Below are positions 26,242 through 35,368 of a stretch of 64,000 nucleotides of DNA, piece after piece. Both the position numbers and the translations under genes were made by a program. Every line of letters begins with the position of its first letter. The first letter of the stretch is position 1. The stretch spans positions 40,759 to 104,758 of the forward strand of contig JAHXIV010000015.1 in NCBI GenBank assembly GCA_025655455.1, read 5' to 3'. The stretch comes from a gamma proteobacterium symbiont of Taylorina sp. Its GTDB lineage: Bacteria; Pseudomonadota; Gammaproteobacteria; GRL18. The notes below the pieces were generated by a model that worked only from the letters and a program-made list of their open reading frames with translations, did not search any database and was not told the DNA's origin.

Positions 26242-26760
26242 ATGAAAATAAAAGCTTACAAAATTACCCTTCGTGAAATTTATGAAGATGATTTAGAAAT
26301 GCTGAGAAATTGGCGTAATATGCCAGAAATTCGTTTTAATATGATTGATCAGCATGAAATATCTATTGAACAACAAAAAAGATGGTTTATAAATTTAACT
26401 GCACCAAACCAGGGACACTATGTTGTCGAATATAAGAATCAGGCAATTGGATATGCAAATTATAAATTGAATGAAAATAGAATTTGGGGAGAAACCAGTC
26501 TTTATATAGGTGAACAAAAATATTGTGGAACAATACTGGCATTTTGCTTGGCATTAGCCTTGCTTGATTATGTTTTCTTACAGTTAAAGGTACAACATAT
26601 GAAAGCAGATGTGTTAACTCATAATACTGCAGCAATCCGCTTTAATGAACAATTAGGTTATGTATACATAGATAAATCGGATGATTTGATAAAAATGAAA
26701 CTATCGATTAAAGATTATCTCAATGCAAAAAATAAATTAACAAAAATAATCAGAGTTTAA
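26242..26760 (+). CDS. pseH: PseH-type N-acetyltransferase (GNAT)
   Basis: Third step of the pathway: acetylates the C4 amino group of the UDP-sugar with acetyl-CoA. A 172-aa GNAT protein with LREIYEDDLEMLRNWRN near residue 10, the CoA-binding strand region and HNTAAIRFNEQLGY near 128, which is characteristic of sugar N-acetyltransferases such as PseH. It completes the six-gene set though it lies 3 kb away from the others. Its length fits. The ACP gene starts 1 nt after its stop, so transcription continues into the acyl module. Confidence 0.8.
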   Translation: MKIKAYKITLREIYEDDLEMLRNWRNMPEIRFNMIDQHEISIEQQKRWFINLTAPNQGHYVVEYKNQAIGYANYKLNENRIWGETSLYIGEQKYCGTILAFCLALALLDYVFLQLKVQHMKADVLTHNTAAIRFNEQLGYVYIDKSDDLIKMKLSIKDYLNAKNKLTKIIRV

Positions 26761-26761
26761 A

Positions 26762-27001
26762 ATGAATAATAATGAAAAATTGTTAAATGTCTTTAGTCAG
26801 TCTCTTGCTGTTTCACGAGAGATCATTAAAGATGATCTTGAGTATAATAGCATTACTCAATGGGATTCTACCGCTCATATGGCTCTGATTGCTCAATTAG
26901 AAGCTGAATTTAGTATCATGCTGGATATTGATGATATTATTGATATGAGTAGTGTGGGTGAATGTAAGAAAATTTTAAAAAAATATCATGTCAAATTCTG
27001 A
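26762..27001 (+). CDS. Acyl carrier protein
   Basis: A 79-aa ACP. The phosphopantetheine Ser is S36 in QWDSTAHM, with the helix EAEFSIMLDIDDI after it. It begins directly after pseH and overlaps the SDR gene by 14 nt. It would carry the acyl group handled by the AMP-ligase, SDR, LuxE-like and LuxC-like proteins encoded next. The usual DSL is replaced by DST, as in many specialised ACPs. Confidence 0.85.
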   Translation: MNNNEKLLNVFSQSLAVSREIIKDDLEYNSITQWDSTAHMALIAQLEAEFSIMLDIDDIIDMSSVGECKKILKKYHVKF

Positions 27002-27752
27002 AATTCTGAGCAGTCTGAAGCTTGCTGGGAAAACAGCTGTTATTACAGGAGCTTCTCGGGGACTCGGTGAAGCTATGGTTAGAGCCTTTGCTTGTGCAGG
27101 AGTTAATTTATATTTAATAGCAAGAAATGATGAAAAACTGCAATATATTAAGCAGGAGTTGAGTAATTATGATATCACAGTCCATTGTTTTGCTATTGAT
27201 TTAACGGATGAAAGAGCCACTAAAGAGGTCTTTACCAAAATTGCTGCCTATGGAGGCATTGATATTTTGATTAATAATGCCGGGAAAATGACAGCTAAAC
27301 CCCTGGCATTTATAAAAAAAGAAGATATTCTTGCCCAGTTTGAAATTAATACCTTTGCTGTTATCCGTTGTTGTCAGTTTGCATCGAGATTGATGATCCG
27401 CAATGGTGGAGGCAGTATTATTAATATAAGCTCTATGTTAGGGGAATATGGACAACAGGGACAAAGTGTTTATTCTGCCAGTAAAGCTGCTGTGGGTGGG
27501 TTGACTCGTTCCTTAGCTCAGGAATTGGCTTCCCATCATATCCGTGTTAATGCAATAGCCCCGGGGATTATTAATACTCAATTAATTAGTGAGCTTAGTG
27601 ATACAGAAAAAAATAATACTTTAAATAGCATAGCACTACAACACATTGGTGAAGCAGAGGATATTGCCAATAGTTGCCTGTTTCTGGCCAGTCAATGGTC
27701 TTCATATATTACAGGACAAATTATTGGTGTGGATGGGGGCATCCATTTTTGA
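26988..27752 (+). CDS. SDR oxidoreductase, FabG-like
   Basis: A 254-aa classical short-chain dehydrogenase with the cofactor motif TGASRGLG at 20-27, NNAG, Ser in INISSML, and Y162-x3-K166. The C-terminal GVDGGIHF is typical. The neighbour ACP suggests a 3-oxoacyl-ACP or similar substrate, but a sugar substrate is possible. Its TGA stop overlaps the TTG start of the AMP-ligase gene. Confidence 0.85.
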   Translation: MSNSEILSSLKLAGKTAVITGASRGLGEAMVRAFACAGVNLYLIARNDEKLQYIKQELSNYDITVHCFAIDLTDERATKEVFTKIAAYGGIDILINNAGKMTAKPLAFIKKEDILAQFEINTFAVIRCCQFASRLMIRNGGGSIINISSMLGEYGQQGQSVYSASKAAVGGLTRSLAQELASHHIRVNAIAPGIINTQLISELSDTEKNNTLNSIALQHIGEAEDIANSCLFLASQWSSYITGQIIGVDGGIHF

Positions 27753-29167
27753 CATTCCGCGAAGCATTCCAGCAGCATGCAGAGAACAATAGAAAGGCAT
27801 TATACACGCCTGATGGATTTTCACTGAGTTATTTTGAGCTGAAAAAACAAGCTGAACAACTTAATCAAGATTTTTGTGATTATGTTACCAATAATAGTAA
27901 AAGGCTACTGATTTTTATTCTCTGTCAGCAAAATGTGGCGGCCACTATTGCTATTGCTGCAATCTTGACGGGAAAACATGCTGCTGTTTTAATACCAGAT
28001 GCTATTAACAATAATCAATTAAAAAAATTAATAGACAATTACCAACCCAACATCATTTATCATACGGAAACAGGAAGTATTCAGCATGTTTCTGAAAAAA
28101 AGCATAAACTGCATTCAGAACTTTGTCTTATGCTCTCAACTTCAGGCTCAACAGGTACTCCTAAACAGGTTAAACTTAGTCAGAATAATCTATTTGAAAA
28201 TGCCAAATCAATTATTTCATATCTTCATATTGACGAAAAAGAAAAAGCAATTACCTCCTTGCCACTGAGTTATTCTTATGGCTTATCCATTTTAACTAGC
28301 CATTTATTAGCAGGAGCTTCAATATTAGTCACCGATGTTTCTATTATGACCCGACTGTTTTGGGATCAAATTGAACAATTTCAGATTAGCAGTATTGCAG
28401 GAGTACCTTATACTTATAAAATGTTCCAGCGTTTAAAACTTGTAGAAAAAACATTACCCTATCTGAAAACGATGACACAGGCTGGTGGTAAGCTGGATAA
28501 AGCACAGGTTTGTTTATTTGCAGAATATGCTCAACGGACAAATAAGCAGTTTTATATTATGTATGGACAAACCGAGGCAACTGCCAGAATGGCCTACCTT
28601 AAATCAACAGATGTTCTGAAATATCCGGAAAGTATTGGAATAGCAATTCCCGGGGGCAGCTTCAAGCTAATAGATGAAAATAAAAAAGTTATCAATCAAG
28701 CAGGTGTTGAGGGTGAATTAGTTTATAAAGGCTCTAATGTTATGATGGGATATGCACTTAATTTTAATGATTTAGCAACAGAGCCGGAGTTGAAAGAATT
28801 GCATACTGGTGATTTGGCCTATCGAAATACAGAAAGTCTTTATTTTATCAGCGGTCGTCAATCAAGGTTTTTGAAACTATTTGGTTTGAGAGTGAGTCTG
28901 ATTGATATTGAACAAAGTTTAAACAACAAGGGATATGAAGTAGCTTGTAGTGGTCAGGATGATTTTCTGACTGTGCTTGTTGTCTCAAATAAAACTAATC
29001 ATAATGATATAAAACTGATCGAAGAAAATGTCATACAGCTTATTCGTGAACAACTCCATGTTCATCCAGATGTTATTAAAGTTAAAGTTTGTCAATCGTT
29101 CCCGTTAAATGATAATAGTAAAATTGATTATAAAAAAGTTTATGAATGGGTAATGTTAAATGAGTAA
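27749..29167 (+). CDS. AMP-dependent acyl ligase
   Basis: ANL-superfamily enzyme that activates a carboxylate as acyl-AMP and probably loads it on the ACP. P-loop LSTSGSTGTPKQVKLS lies near residue 128, with the core YGQTEATARM later and HTGDLAYRN near 352. The C-terminal lid has a Lys in DDNSKIDYKK at the end. The start TTG 27749 is preferred: it overlaps the SDR stop as TTGA and keeps the normal domain start FREAFQQHAENN. Product about 472 aa. Followed by an 8-nt overlap with the LuxE-like gene. Confidence 0.85.
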   Translation: MTFREAFQQHAENNRKALYTPDGFSLSYFELKKQAEQLNQDFCDYVTNNSKRLLIFILCQQNVAATIAIAAILTGKHAAVLIPDAINNNQLKKLIDNYQPNIIYHTETGSIQHVSEKKHKLHSELCLMLSTSGSTGTPKQVKLSQNNLFENAKSIISYLHIDEKEKAITSLPLSYSYGLSILTSHLLAGASILVTDVSIMTRLFWDQIEQFQISSIAGVPYTYKMFQRLKLVEKTLPYLKTMTQAGGKLDKAQVCLFAEYAQRTNKQFYIMYGQTEATARMAYLKSTDVLKYPESIGIAIPGGSFKLIDENKKVINQAGVEGELVYKGSNVMMGYALNFNDLATEPELKELHTGDLAYRNTESLYFISGRQSRFLKLFGLRVSLIDIEQSLNNKGYEVACSGQDDFLTVLVVSNKTNHNDIKLIEENVIQLIREQLHVHPDVIKVKVCQSFPLNDNSKIDYKKVYEWVMLNE

Positions 29168-30254
29168 ATTTGTTATTGATCCATTTTACAAACTACCAGT
29201 TTACGGTATTGCTCAAGAAGAAAAAGAGTGTTTATTAAATGATGCACTGAATCAATTAAATAATCATCACTATAAATATTGTCAAAACTATAATAATTTA
29301 ATTGATTCCATAGGATTTTCACTGACTGTAGACACTTATGTTGAACAACCTTATGTTATGGCACGATTATTTAAAATACTTGAATTGAAAAGTGTTGTTG
29401 CAAAGGAGATTTTTAAGCAATTAAATTCATCAGGAACATCATCACAAGTTGTATCAAAAATTTTCCTGAATGCACAGGCTGCTAAAGTGCAAAGTAAAGT
29501 TCTTGCAAAGATTCTGCTTGATTTGTTTGAGCGAAAGCAACTCGGAAAACAACGTTTGCCCATGTTGTTTATTGAAGCACCGGATATAATAAAAAACAGA
29601 AATTCATTTTCAGCCAGAGGTGCAGGAATTCAGGGTCTCTCTTTTCTGGGGAGAAATCATACCTATGCGCTTAATAATGATATGACTCTCAATCATAAAG
29701 CCATTGATGGATTTATTGAACAATTTCAATATGAACCGGTTCTTATCTTTGGTTTTACCTTTATGATCTGGAAATATTTTATAGAGGTATTAAAGAAAAA
29801 AAATAAAAACTACTCATTCGAACAGGGCTTATTGCTCCATAGCGGGGGGTGGAAAAAACTACAGGCTATAGCTGTTGATAATCAAGAATTTAAACATCAG
29901 GTTAAATTGGCATTAGGAAATGTTTCGGTACATAATTTTTATGGTATGGTTGAACAGACGGGGACTATTTCTATTGAATGTGAGGCGGGTTATCTGCATC
30001 CACCTGTTTTTTCAGATATTTTAATTCGGGATCCTTTAACTCTAAAGGTAAAAAAAACAGGAGAAGAGGGATTGATTCAATTATTTTCTATCTTGCCCGA
30101 AAGCTATCCTGGACAAAGCTTGTTAACGGAAGATATGGGACAGGTTATTGGCCGGGATGATTGTGTTTGTGGTAGAAAAGGACAATATTTTAAAGTAGTA
30201 GGACGCTTAGCTCAGGCTGAAAACAGGGGATGTAGTGATACATTTTCAGAATAA
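29160..30254 (+). CDS. LuxE-like acyl-protein synthetase
   Basis: A 364-aa protein of the LuxE/PaaK-type family, which in bioluminescence forms acyl-AMP and passes the acyl group to the reductase. Family regions seen are NSSGTSSQVVSKIF near 86, SFSARGAGIQGLSF near 152, LLHSGGWKKLQ near 222, NFYGMVEQTG near 260 and a Cys near the end (RDDCVCGRKG). A 3-nt gap leads into the LuxC-like gene. No luxA or luxB is seen, so the role is not light production. Confidence 0.85.
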   Translation: MSKFVIDPFYKLPVYGIAQEEKECLLNDALNQLNNHHYKYCQNYNNLIDSIGFSLTVDTYVEQPYVMARLFKILELKSVVAKEIFKQLNSSGTSSQVVSKIFLNAQAAKVQSKVLAKILLDLFERKQLGKQRLPMLFIEAPDIIKNRNSFSARGAGIQGLSFLGRNHTYALNNDMTLNHKAIDGFIEQFQYEPVLIFGFTFMIWKYFIEVLKKKNKNYSFEQGLLLHSGGWKKLQAIAVDNQEFKHQVKLALGNVSVHNFYGMVEQTGTISIECEAGYLHPPVFSDILIRDPLTLKVKKTGEEGLIQLFSILPESYPGQSLLTEDMGQVIGRDDCVCGRKGQYFKVVGRLAQAENRGCSDTFSE

Positions 30255-30257
30255 ATT

Positions 30258-31436
30258 ATGCTAGAAAAAATTAAACAATTTGTTGGAAATTTATCTATAA
30301 ACAAACCTGTTTTTCCTTTTTCAGCAAAAAGTATTCAATTTTGTCAGGATTTAAGTAAAATTTTAACAACAGATACCAAACTTCGCCCTTATCAAGATTT
30401 GGTTGCACTGGGTTATTGGCTTCGACCATCTCATTTAAAACAACTGCAAAGTGATTTTGAAAATAAAGAGGCCATCCATCAGCCTAGAGGGCTTGCTTTT
30501 CATATAACTCCGGGAAATGTGGATACTATGTTTGCTTATTCCTGGTTAATTTCTTTATTGGCGGGAAATAAAAATATAGTACGTTTATCCTCTAAAGGGG
30601 GTGAAGCACAACAAGTGTTACTGAGTACTATTGAAAAACTGCTAAATTCTGCTGATTTTGTTAACATCAGACAAAATAATTTGTTAATAATGTATGAGCA
30701 TAATGATGAAATATCGGGCTATTTATCCTCAATATGTGATACACGGGTTATCTGGGGAGGGGATGATACAATTAAAAAAATCAGACAATTCCCTATATTA
30801 GCAACCAGTAAAGACATTGTCTTTGCCGACCGTTTTTCATTTGCCTTGTTTAACTCAGAGAACATTATTAATTCTGCAGAATTACCAAAACTCTGCCAGT
30901 TATTTTATCGGGATATTTATACCTTTGGACAGCAGGCATGCTCATCACCACGTTTGTTAGTCTGGTATGGCTCAAATGATAGTAATAGACAGGCTAAAAT
31001 ATTGTTCTGGATGGAATTTAAAAAATTATTAGGACAATCATCTAAACCTTTAGCAGCTGCGGCCGTTAATAAACTGGTTCATTCTCAATTAATGGCTATG
31101 ATGGGTAATAAACTTAATATGAAATTATTTCCTGATTTATATAGAATTAATATTAATGAAGTGAGTTCAGATCTATGGAAACAGCATTGTGGAGAAGGTT
31201 TATTGTATGAAGCTGAAATTAATCACTTTTCTGAACTAAATAAATTCACTAATACAAGTTTTCAAACTTGTACGTATACGGGGTTTAGTAGAGAGCAATT
31301 AAAACAGGAAGTGCAAAATGGTGAGTTACAACATATATTACGCTTTGTTCCTGTTGGACATGCTTTAAATTTTGAGAGTGTGTGGGATGGTATGGATCTA
31401 TTCTCTGAATTTTCAGTGATCTCAACTTTCTCATGA
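30258..31436 (+). CDS. LuxC-like acyl reductase
   Basis: A 392-aa protein of the LuxC acyl-CoA/acyl-protein reductase family, which makes an aldehyde from an acyl thioester with NADPH. The nucleophilic Cys lies in FGQQACSSPRLLVW near 220. HITPGNVDTMFAYSWL near 80 and VIWGGDDTIKKI near 165 are family features. Its pairing with the LuxE-like and ACP genes indicates a fatty or short acyl group reduced to an aldehyde within a glycan locus. The acceptor is not known. Confidence 0.85.
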   Translation: MLEKIKQFVGNLSINKPVFPFSAKSIQFCQDLSKILTTDTKLRPYQDLVALGYWLRPSHLKQLQSDFENKEAIHQPRGLAFHITPGNVDTMFAYSWLISLLAGNKNIVRLSSKGGEAQQVLLSTIEKLLNSADFVNIRQNNLLIMYEHNDEISGYLSSICDTRVIWGGDDTIKKIRQFPILATSKDIVFADRFSFALFNSENIINSAELPKLCQLFYRDIYTFGQQACSSPRLLVWYGSNDSNRQAKILFWMEFKKLLGQSSKPLAAAAVNKLVHSQLMAMMGNKLNMKLFPDLYRININEVSSDLWKQHCGEGLLYEAEINHFSELNKFTNTSFQTCTYTGFSREQLKQEVQNGELQHILRFVPVGHALNFESVWDGMDLFSEFSVISTFS

Positions 31437-31499
31437 GCTTTCAAGAAAACTTTATGGAATATTATTATCCGTCTGATGTCGGATCGATGGCGTTAATTT

Positions 31500-32219
31500 A
31501 TGAAAGCATTATTATTATCTGCAGGGTTTGGGACAAGACTTCGTCCATTGACTGAAACAATACCTAAGTGCCTGGTTCCAATTGCAGGTAAACCGTTGCT
31601 TGCGTACTGGTTGGAATTATTAATGGACGCAGGTATTACTGAAATACTGATAAATACTCACTATCTCTCTGAACAGGTAGAATCTTTTATTGAATGTTCA
31701 CCTTTTAAAGACAAAGTTACATTGGTCTATGAAGCGGAATTATTACACACGGGAGGTACTTTGTTAAAAAATAGTTCTTTCTTTGATAATACCCCTTTTT
31801 TGGTTATTCATGCAGATAATTTTTCCCATTGTAATTTTCGACAATTTATTCAAGCTCATATAAAAAGACCTGATGAAACTATTGCAACAATGATGACTTT
31901 TAATACATCATACCCTAAAGAATGTGGTGTTATAAAAAAAAATAAACAGGGTATAATGACCGGATTTTTTGAAAAAATAGATCATCCTCCTAGTCATATA
32001 GCTAATGGAGCTGTGTATGTTTTTGAGCCTGAAATATTTGATTTATTATTAAAAGAGGAAAAAAACATTATTGACTTAAGCACTGATATTATTCCAAAAC
32101 TTATTGGCAAAATGTTTACTTTCCATAATAATCAATGCCATATTGATATTGGAACTATGAAAAACTATCAATTAGCCTGTGAGTATGTAACAGCCTTGAG
32201 CCAAAAAAATATATTATAA
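31500..32219 (+). CDS. Sugar-1-phosphate nucleotidyltransferase (HddC-like)
   Basis: A 239-aa nucleotidyltransferase that makes an NDP-sugar from a sugar-1-phosphate. The start MKALLLSAGFGTRLRPLTETIPKC is the nucleotide motif, then IHADNFSH gives the metal Asp and DIGTMKNY the second. The short length and the neighbours GmhA-like and HldE-like fit D,D-heptose-1-phosphate guanylyltransferase (HddC), but mannose- or glucose-1-P activity cannot be excluded. Confidence 0.75.
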   Translation: MKALLLSAGFGTRLRPLTETIPKCLVPIAGKPLLAYWLELLMDAGITEILINTHYLSEQVESFIECSPFKDKVTLVYEAELLHTGGTLLKNSSFFDNTPFLVIHADNFSHCNFRQFIQAHIKRPDETIATMMTFNTSYPKECGVIKKNKQGIMTGFFEKIDHPPSHIANGAVYVFEPEIFDLLLKEEKNIIDLSTDIIPKLIGKMFTFHNNQCHIDIGTMKNYQLACEYVTALSQKNIL

Positions 32220-32233
32220 ATGAGTCTGACTAA

Positions 32234-32812
32234 ATGCCTTTGAATATCAAACAATTTACCAGAGAATATATCTCTACATTGAAACATTTATTGGACAATA
32301 TACAATCCAGTACCATACAGTCTATTATAGAAGTATTGGAAGATACACGTAGTTCAGGTGGTCGGGTTTATGTTTTAGGAAATGGTGGAAGTGCAGCCAC
32401 TGCATCCCATATGGTGAATGATTTGGGTGCGGGTTTAAGGCGTAGAGATATTATTAATTTTGATATTGTCAGCCTTGCAGATAACACACCTGTCTGTTCA
32501 GCAATTTCAAATGACGTGGGTTATGAAAATATTTTTTATTTACAATTGAAAGGTTTATTAAAACCCAATGATTTACTCATAGCCATCTCTTGTAGTGGTA
32601 ATTCTCCAAATATTGTAAAAGCGATTAAATATGCACGTAAAATGGACGCTAAAGTCATAGGTTGCTCTGGTTTTGATGGAGGCTATTTAAAAGAAAATTG
32701 TGATGTGAACTTCCATATTGATGTATCGAAGGGAGAATATGGACTGGTTGAAGACATGCATATGATTCTTGATCATATAATCTATTCGTATTATATCCAA
32801 AAGGGAAAATAG
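32234..32812 (+). CDS. SIS-domain isomerase, GmhA-like
   Basis: A 192-aa sugar isomerase domain protein. GNGGSAATASHMVNDL near 50 and SCSGNSPNIVKAI near 118 bind the phosphosugar; VEDMHMILDHII near the end supplies the Glu and His of the active site. The best fit is sedoheptulose-7-phosphate isomerase, the first step of heptose synthesis. It ends 1 nt before the epimerase gene. Confidence 0.8.
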   Translation: MPLNIKQFTREYISTLKHLLDNIQSSTIQSIIEVLEDTRSSGGRVYVLGNGGSAATASHMVNDLGAGLRRRDIINFDIVSLADNTPVCSAISNDVGYENIFYLQLKGLLKPNDLLIAISCSGNSPNIVKAIKYARKMDAKVIGCSGFDGGYLKENCDVNFHIDVSKGEYGLVEDMHMILDHIIYSYYIQKGK

Positions 32813-32813
32813 A

Positions 32814-33803
32814 ATGACAAAAGTGGTGGTAACCGGCGGTGCTGGTTTCATTGGTAGTCATGTGGTTGATAGATTATTAGAGGTGGAATTTGAAATTGTT
32901 GTTTTAGACAATTTTTCCACGGGAAGACCTGAAAATCTAGAGCATCAAAAGGGCAATGAATTATTATCACTTCATCAAGTTGATATAGCTGATTATGATA
33001 AAATTGAGCCTCTATTTTCTGGTGCTGACTGGGTTATTCACCTGGCAGCTTTGGCTGATATTGTTCCTTCTATTCAACACCCATTTCCTTATCACCATTC
33101 TAATGTGGATGGAACTATCTGTGTTTTGGAAGCAGCAAGAAAACATGATATAAAACGTTTTATTTATGCGGGATCATCATCCTGTTATGGAATTCCTGAT
33201 AAATATCCTACTTCAGAAACGGCAGAGATCAGACCCCAATATCCCTATGCCCTGGCCAAAAATATTGCAGAGCAATATGTAATGCATTGGGGGCAGGTTT
33301 ATGAACTGCCAGTCATTTCTTTAAGAATGTTTAATGTTTATGGTACAAGATCTAGAACTTCAGGTACTTATGGTGCTGTATTTGGTGTTTTTTTAGCTCA
33401 AAAATTGGCTGGAAAACCATACACAGTTGTTGGAGATGGCAATCAAACACGTGATTTTACCTATGTTACTGATGTTGCAGATGCATTTATTAAATCGGCT
33501 CAATCTGATCTTACACAGGAAATAATTAATATTGGTAGTGGTGGTACTTATAGTATTAATCGATTAGTTGAACTACTGGGTGGCGATGTTATTCATGTAC
33601 CAAAACGTCCTGGAGAACCAGACTGTACCTTTGCTGATATGCATAAAGCAAGAGAGTTATTGCAGTGGCAGCCAAAAGTGAGTTTTGAAGAGGGAGTGGA
33701 ATTAATTCTGGAAAATATTGAATACTGGAAAGAAGCACCTGTTTGGGATAAAAGCTCAATTGATGTTGCTACAAAAGATTGGTTTAAATACTTAGGTGAA
33801 TAA
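32814..33803 (+). CDS. NAD-dependent nucleotide-sugar epimerase
   Basis: A 329-aa extended SDR with TGGAGFIG at 7-14, the AGSSSCYG strand with its catalytic Ser near 121, and the catalytic Tyr-x3-Lys in PYALAK near 143. RDFTYVTDVADA is typical of UDP-sugar epimerases (GalE/WbpP). The substrate is probably the NDP-sugar of this locus. Adjacent to heptose-type genes, so a heptose or hexose epimerase are both possible. Confidence 0.8.
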   Translation: MTKVVVTGGAGFIGSHVVDRLLEVEFEIVVLDNFSTGRPENLEHQKGNELLSLHQVDIADYDKIEPLFSGADWVIHLAALADIVPSIQHPFPYHHSNVDGTICVLEAARKHDIKRFIYAGSSSCYGIPDKYPTSETAEIRPQYPYALAKNIAEQYVMHWGQVYELPVISLRMFNVYGTRSRTSGTYGAVFGVFLAQKLAGKPYTVVGDGNQTRDFTYVTDVADAFIKSAQSDLTQEIINIGSGGTYSINRLVELLGGDVIHVPKRPGEPDCTFADMHKARELLQWQPKVSFEEGVELILENIEYWKEAPVWDKSSIDVATKDWFKYLGE

Positions 33804-33821
33804 TGGGATGATGAATAATAA

Positions 33822-35348
33822 ATGAGCTCCGCGTCTAAAATTATTACAAATCTTGATGAAATAAAAACATTGTCTAAAAGTCTGAAAAACGGATCGCTGG
33901 TCTTATGTAATGGGCATTTTAATATTATTCACCCGGGACATATGCGTTTTATCCAGTATGCTAAATCTTTGGGGGATTATTTGTGTGTAGCAGTGCTTAG
34001 TGATGATTATTTGACCAAAGATAATCAATGGGAACCATTTCCTGAATATGAACGAGCCAACGCAGTGGCATCATTGTTAGATGTTGATTATGTCATTATA
34101 CTGGATAAAGTTGATTTAAATGAGTTGATTGGACTATTACATCCGGATACTTTTGTCATGGGACATGAGTTTGAAAATAAGCAAACTCATGATGTAAAAA
34201 ACTGGATAATAAGTGCAAAGAATACTGGAGCAAGAATAGTCTTTCATTCAGGAAGTGTTAATTATGCAACCAGCCATCTTTTAGATGGGCAAAATGATTA
34301 TATCTGTAATCATAATACAGAAGAATATAAACGTTCTTGTAAAAGACAAGGAATTTTAACAGAACAGCTGGCAAAAAAATGCCGTCTTTTTAAAAATAGT
34401 AAAATTTTAGTTCTTGGTGATACAATTGTTGATCAATTTATAGCCTGTGACCCCCTTGGTATGAGTTCTGAAGCACCTGTTCTAGCACTGAAAGAACTGG
34501 AAAAAAAGGAGTTTATAGGGGGGGCTGCAATTGTGGCTTGTCATATAAAGTCTTTAGGTGCACAAAGTTTTTTTCTATCGGTTACTGGCCAGGATCAGCC
34601 TGCTGAATTTGTAAAAGAAAAACTTAAAAAATCTGGAATCAATCATACTTTATTTATAGATAAAGAGAGACCTACAACCTTTAAAATTCGCTATATGGTA
34701 GAAAGTCAGAAAATGTTACGGGTGAGTCGCTTAGAAGATCGAGATATTCCACATGCTATTGAAGAGTCTATTGAAAAAAAACTGGAAGAGATTATCCCCG
34801 ACATGAATGGTATTATTATCAGTGATTTTGTTTATGGCGTAATAACTGATCGTATATTAAATACAACTCGCAAATTAGCAAGGCTATATGATGTTAAATT
34901 ATTTGGTGATCTTCAATGCAGCAGTCAAACAGGTAATATAATAAAATTCCAGAAATTTAACTTATTGACTCCAACAGAAAGAGAAGCACGTATTGCTCTG
35001 GGTGATAAAAATAATGGGCTTGAAAAACTGGCCATTGATTTACTGGTGAAAACTGGTGCAGAAAACCTTTTAATTACTTTGGGTTCTGAAGGTTTTATTG
35101 CTTATCACATAGGTGATAATGAGAGAATTCAATCAGAACATTTTCCTGCTCTTGCAACTAATCCAATTGATGTTGCTGGTGCCGGGGATGCACTTTTATC
35201 TGTCATTAGTCTAGGTTTGTCATCAGGTTTAACTTTTATGGAATCAGCAGCGCTTTCTGGCTGTGCTTCCTCTATAGCTGTTAATAGAATGGGAAATATC
35301 CCAATTGAATTAAATGAGTTAGAGCAGTTTATCAAACGTCTTAACTAA
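33822..35348 (+). CDS. HldE-like bifunctional enzyme with reversed domain order
   Basis: A 508-aa fusion. Residues 10-160 form a cytidylyltransferase-type domain with GHFNIIHPGH near 28 (HxGH motif). Residues 185-508 are a PfkB/ribokinase domain with ILVLGDTIVDQF near 195 and the catalytic DVAGAGDALL near 448. E. coli HldE has kinase first and nucleotidyltransferase second; here the order is the other way. Together they would phosphorylate C1 of heptose-7-phosphate and add a nucleotide. The presence of a separate HddC-like gene makes it unclear which nucleotide is used. Confidence 0.8.
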   Translation: MSSASKIITNLDEIKTLSKSLKNGSLVLCNGHFNIIHPGHMRFIQYAKSLGDYLCVAVLSDDYLTKDNQWEPFPEYERANAVASLLDVDYVIILDKVDLNELIGLLHPDTFVMGHEFENKQTHDVKNWIISAKNTGARIVFHSGSVNYATSHLLDGQNDYICNHNTEEYKRSCKRQGILTEQLAKKCRLFKNSKILVLGDTIVDQFIACDPLGMSSEAPVLALKELEKKEFIGGAAIVACHIKSLGAQSFFLSVTGQDQPAEFVKEKLKKSGINHTLFIDKERPTTFKIRYMVESQKMLRVSRLEDRDIPHAIEESIEKKLEEIIPDMNGIIISDFVYGVITDRILNTTRKLARLYDVKLFGDLQCSSQTGNIIKFQKFNLLTPTEREARIALGDKNNGLEKLAIDLLVKTGAENLLITLGSEGFIAYHIGDNERIQSEHFPALATNPIDVAGAGDALLSVISLGLSSGLTFMESAALSGCASSIAVNRMGNIPIELNELEQFIKRLN

Positions 35349-35368
35349 AAATTTTATAAGTGGTATTA

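Noticed and set aside
26762..31436. A bioluminescence (lux) operon
   Set aside because: LuxC- and LuxE-like genes are present, but no luxA, luxB or luxD is in the window and the neighbours are sugar genes.
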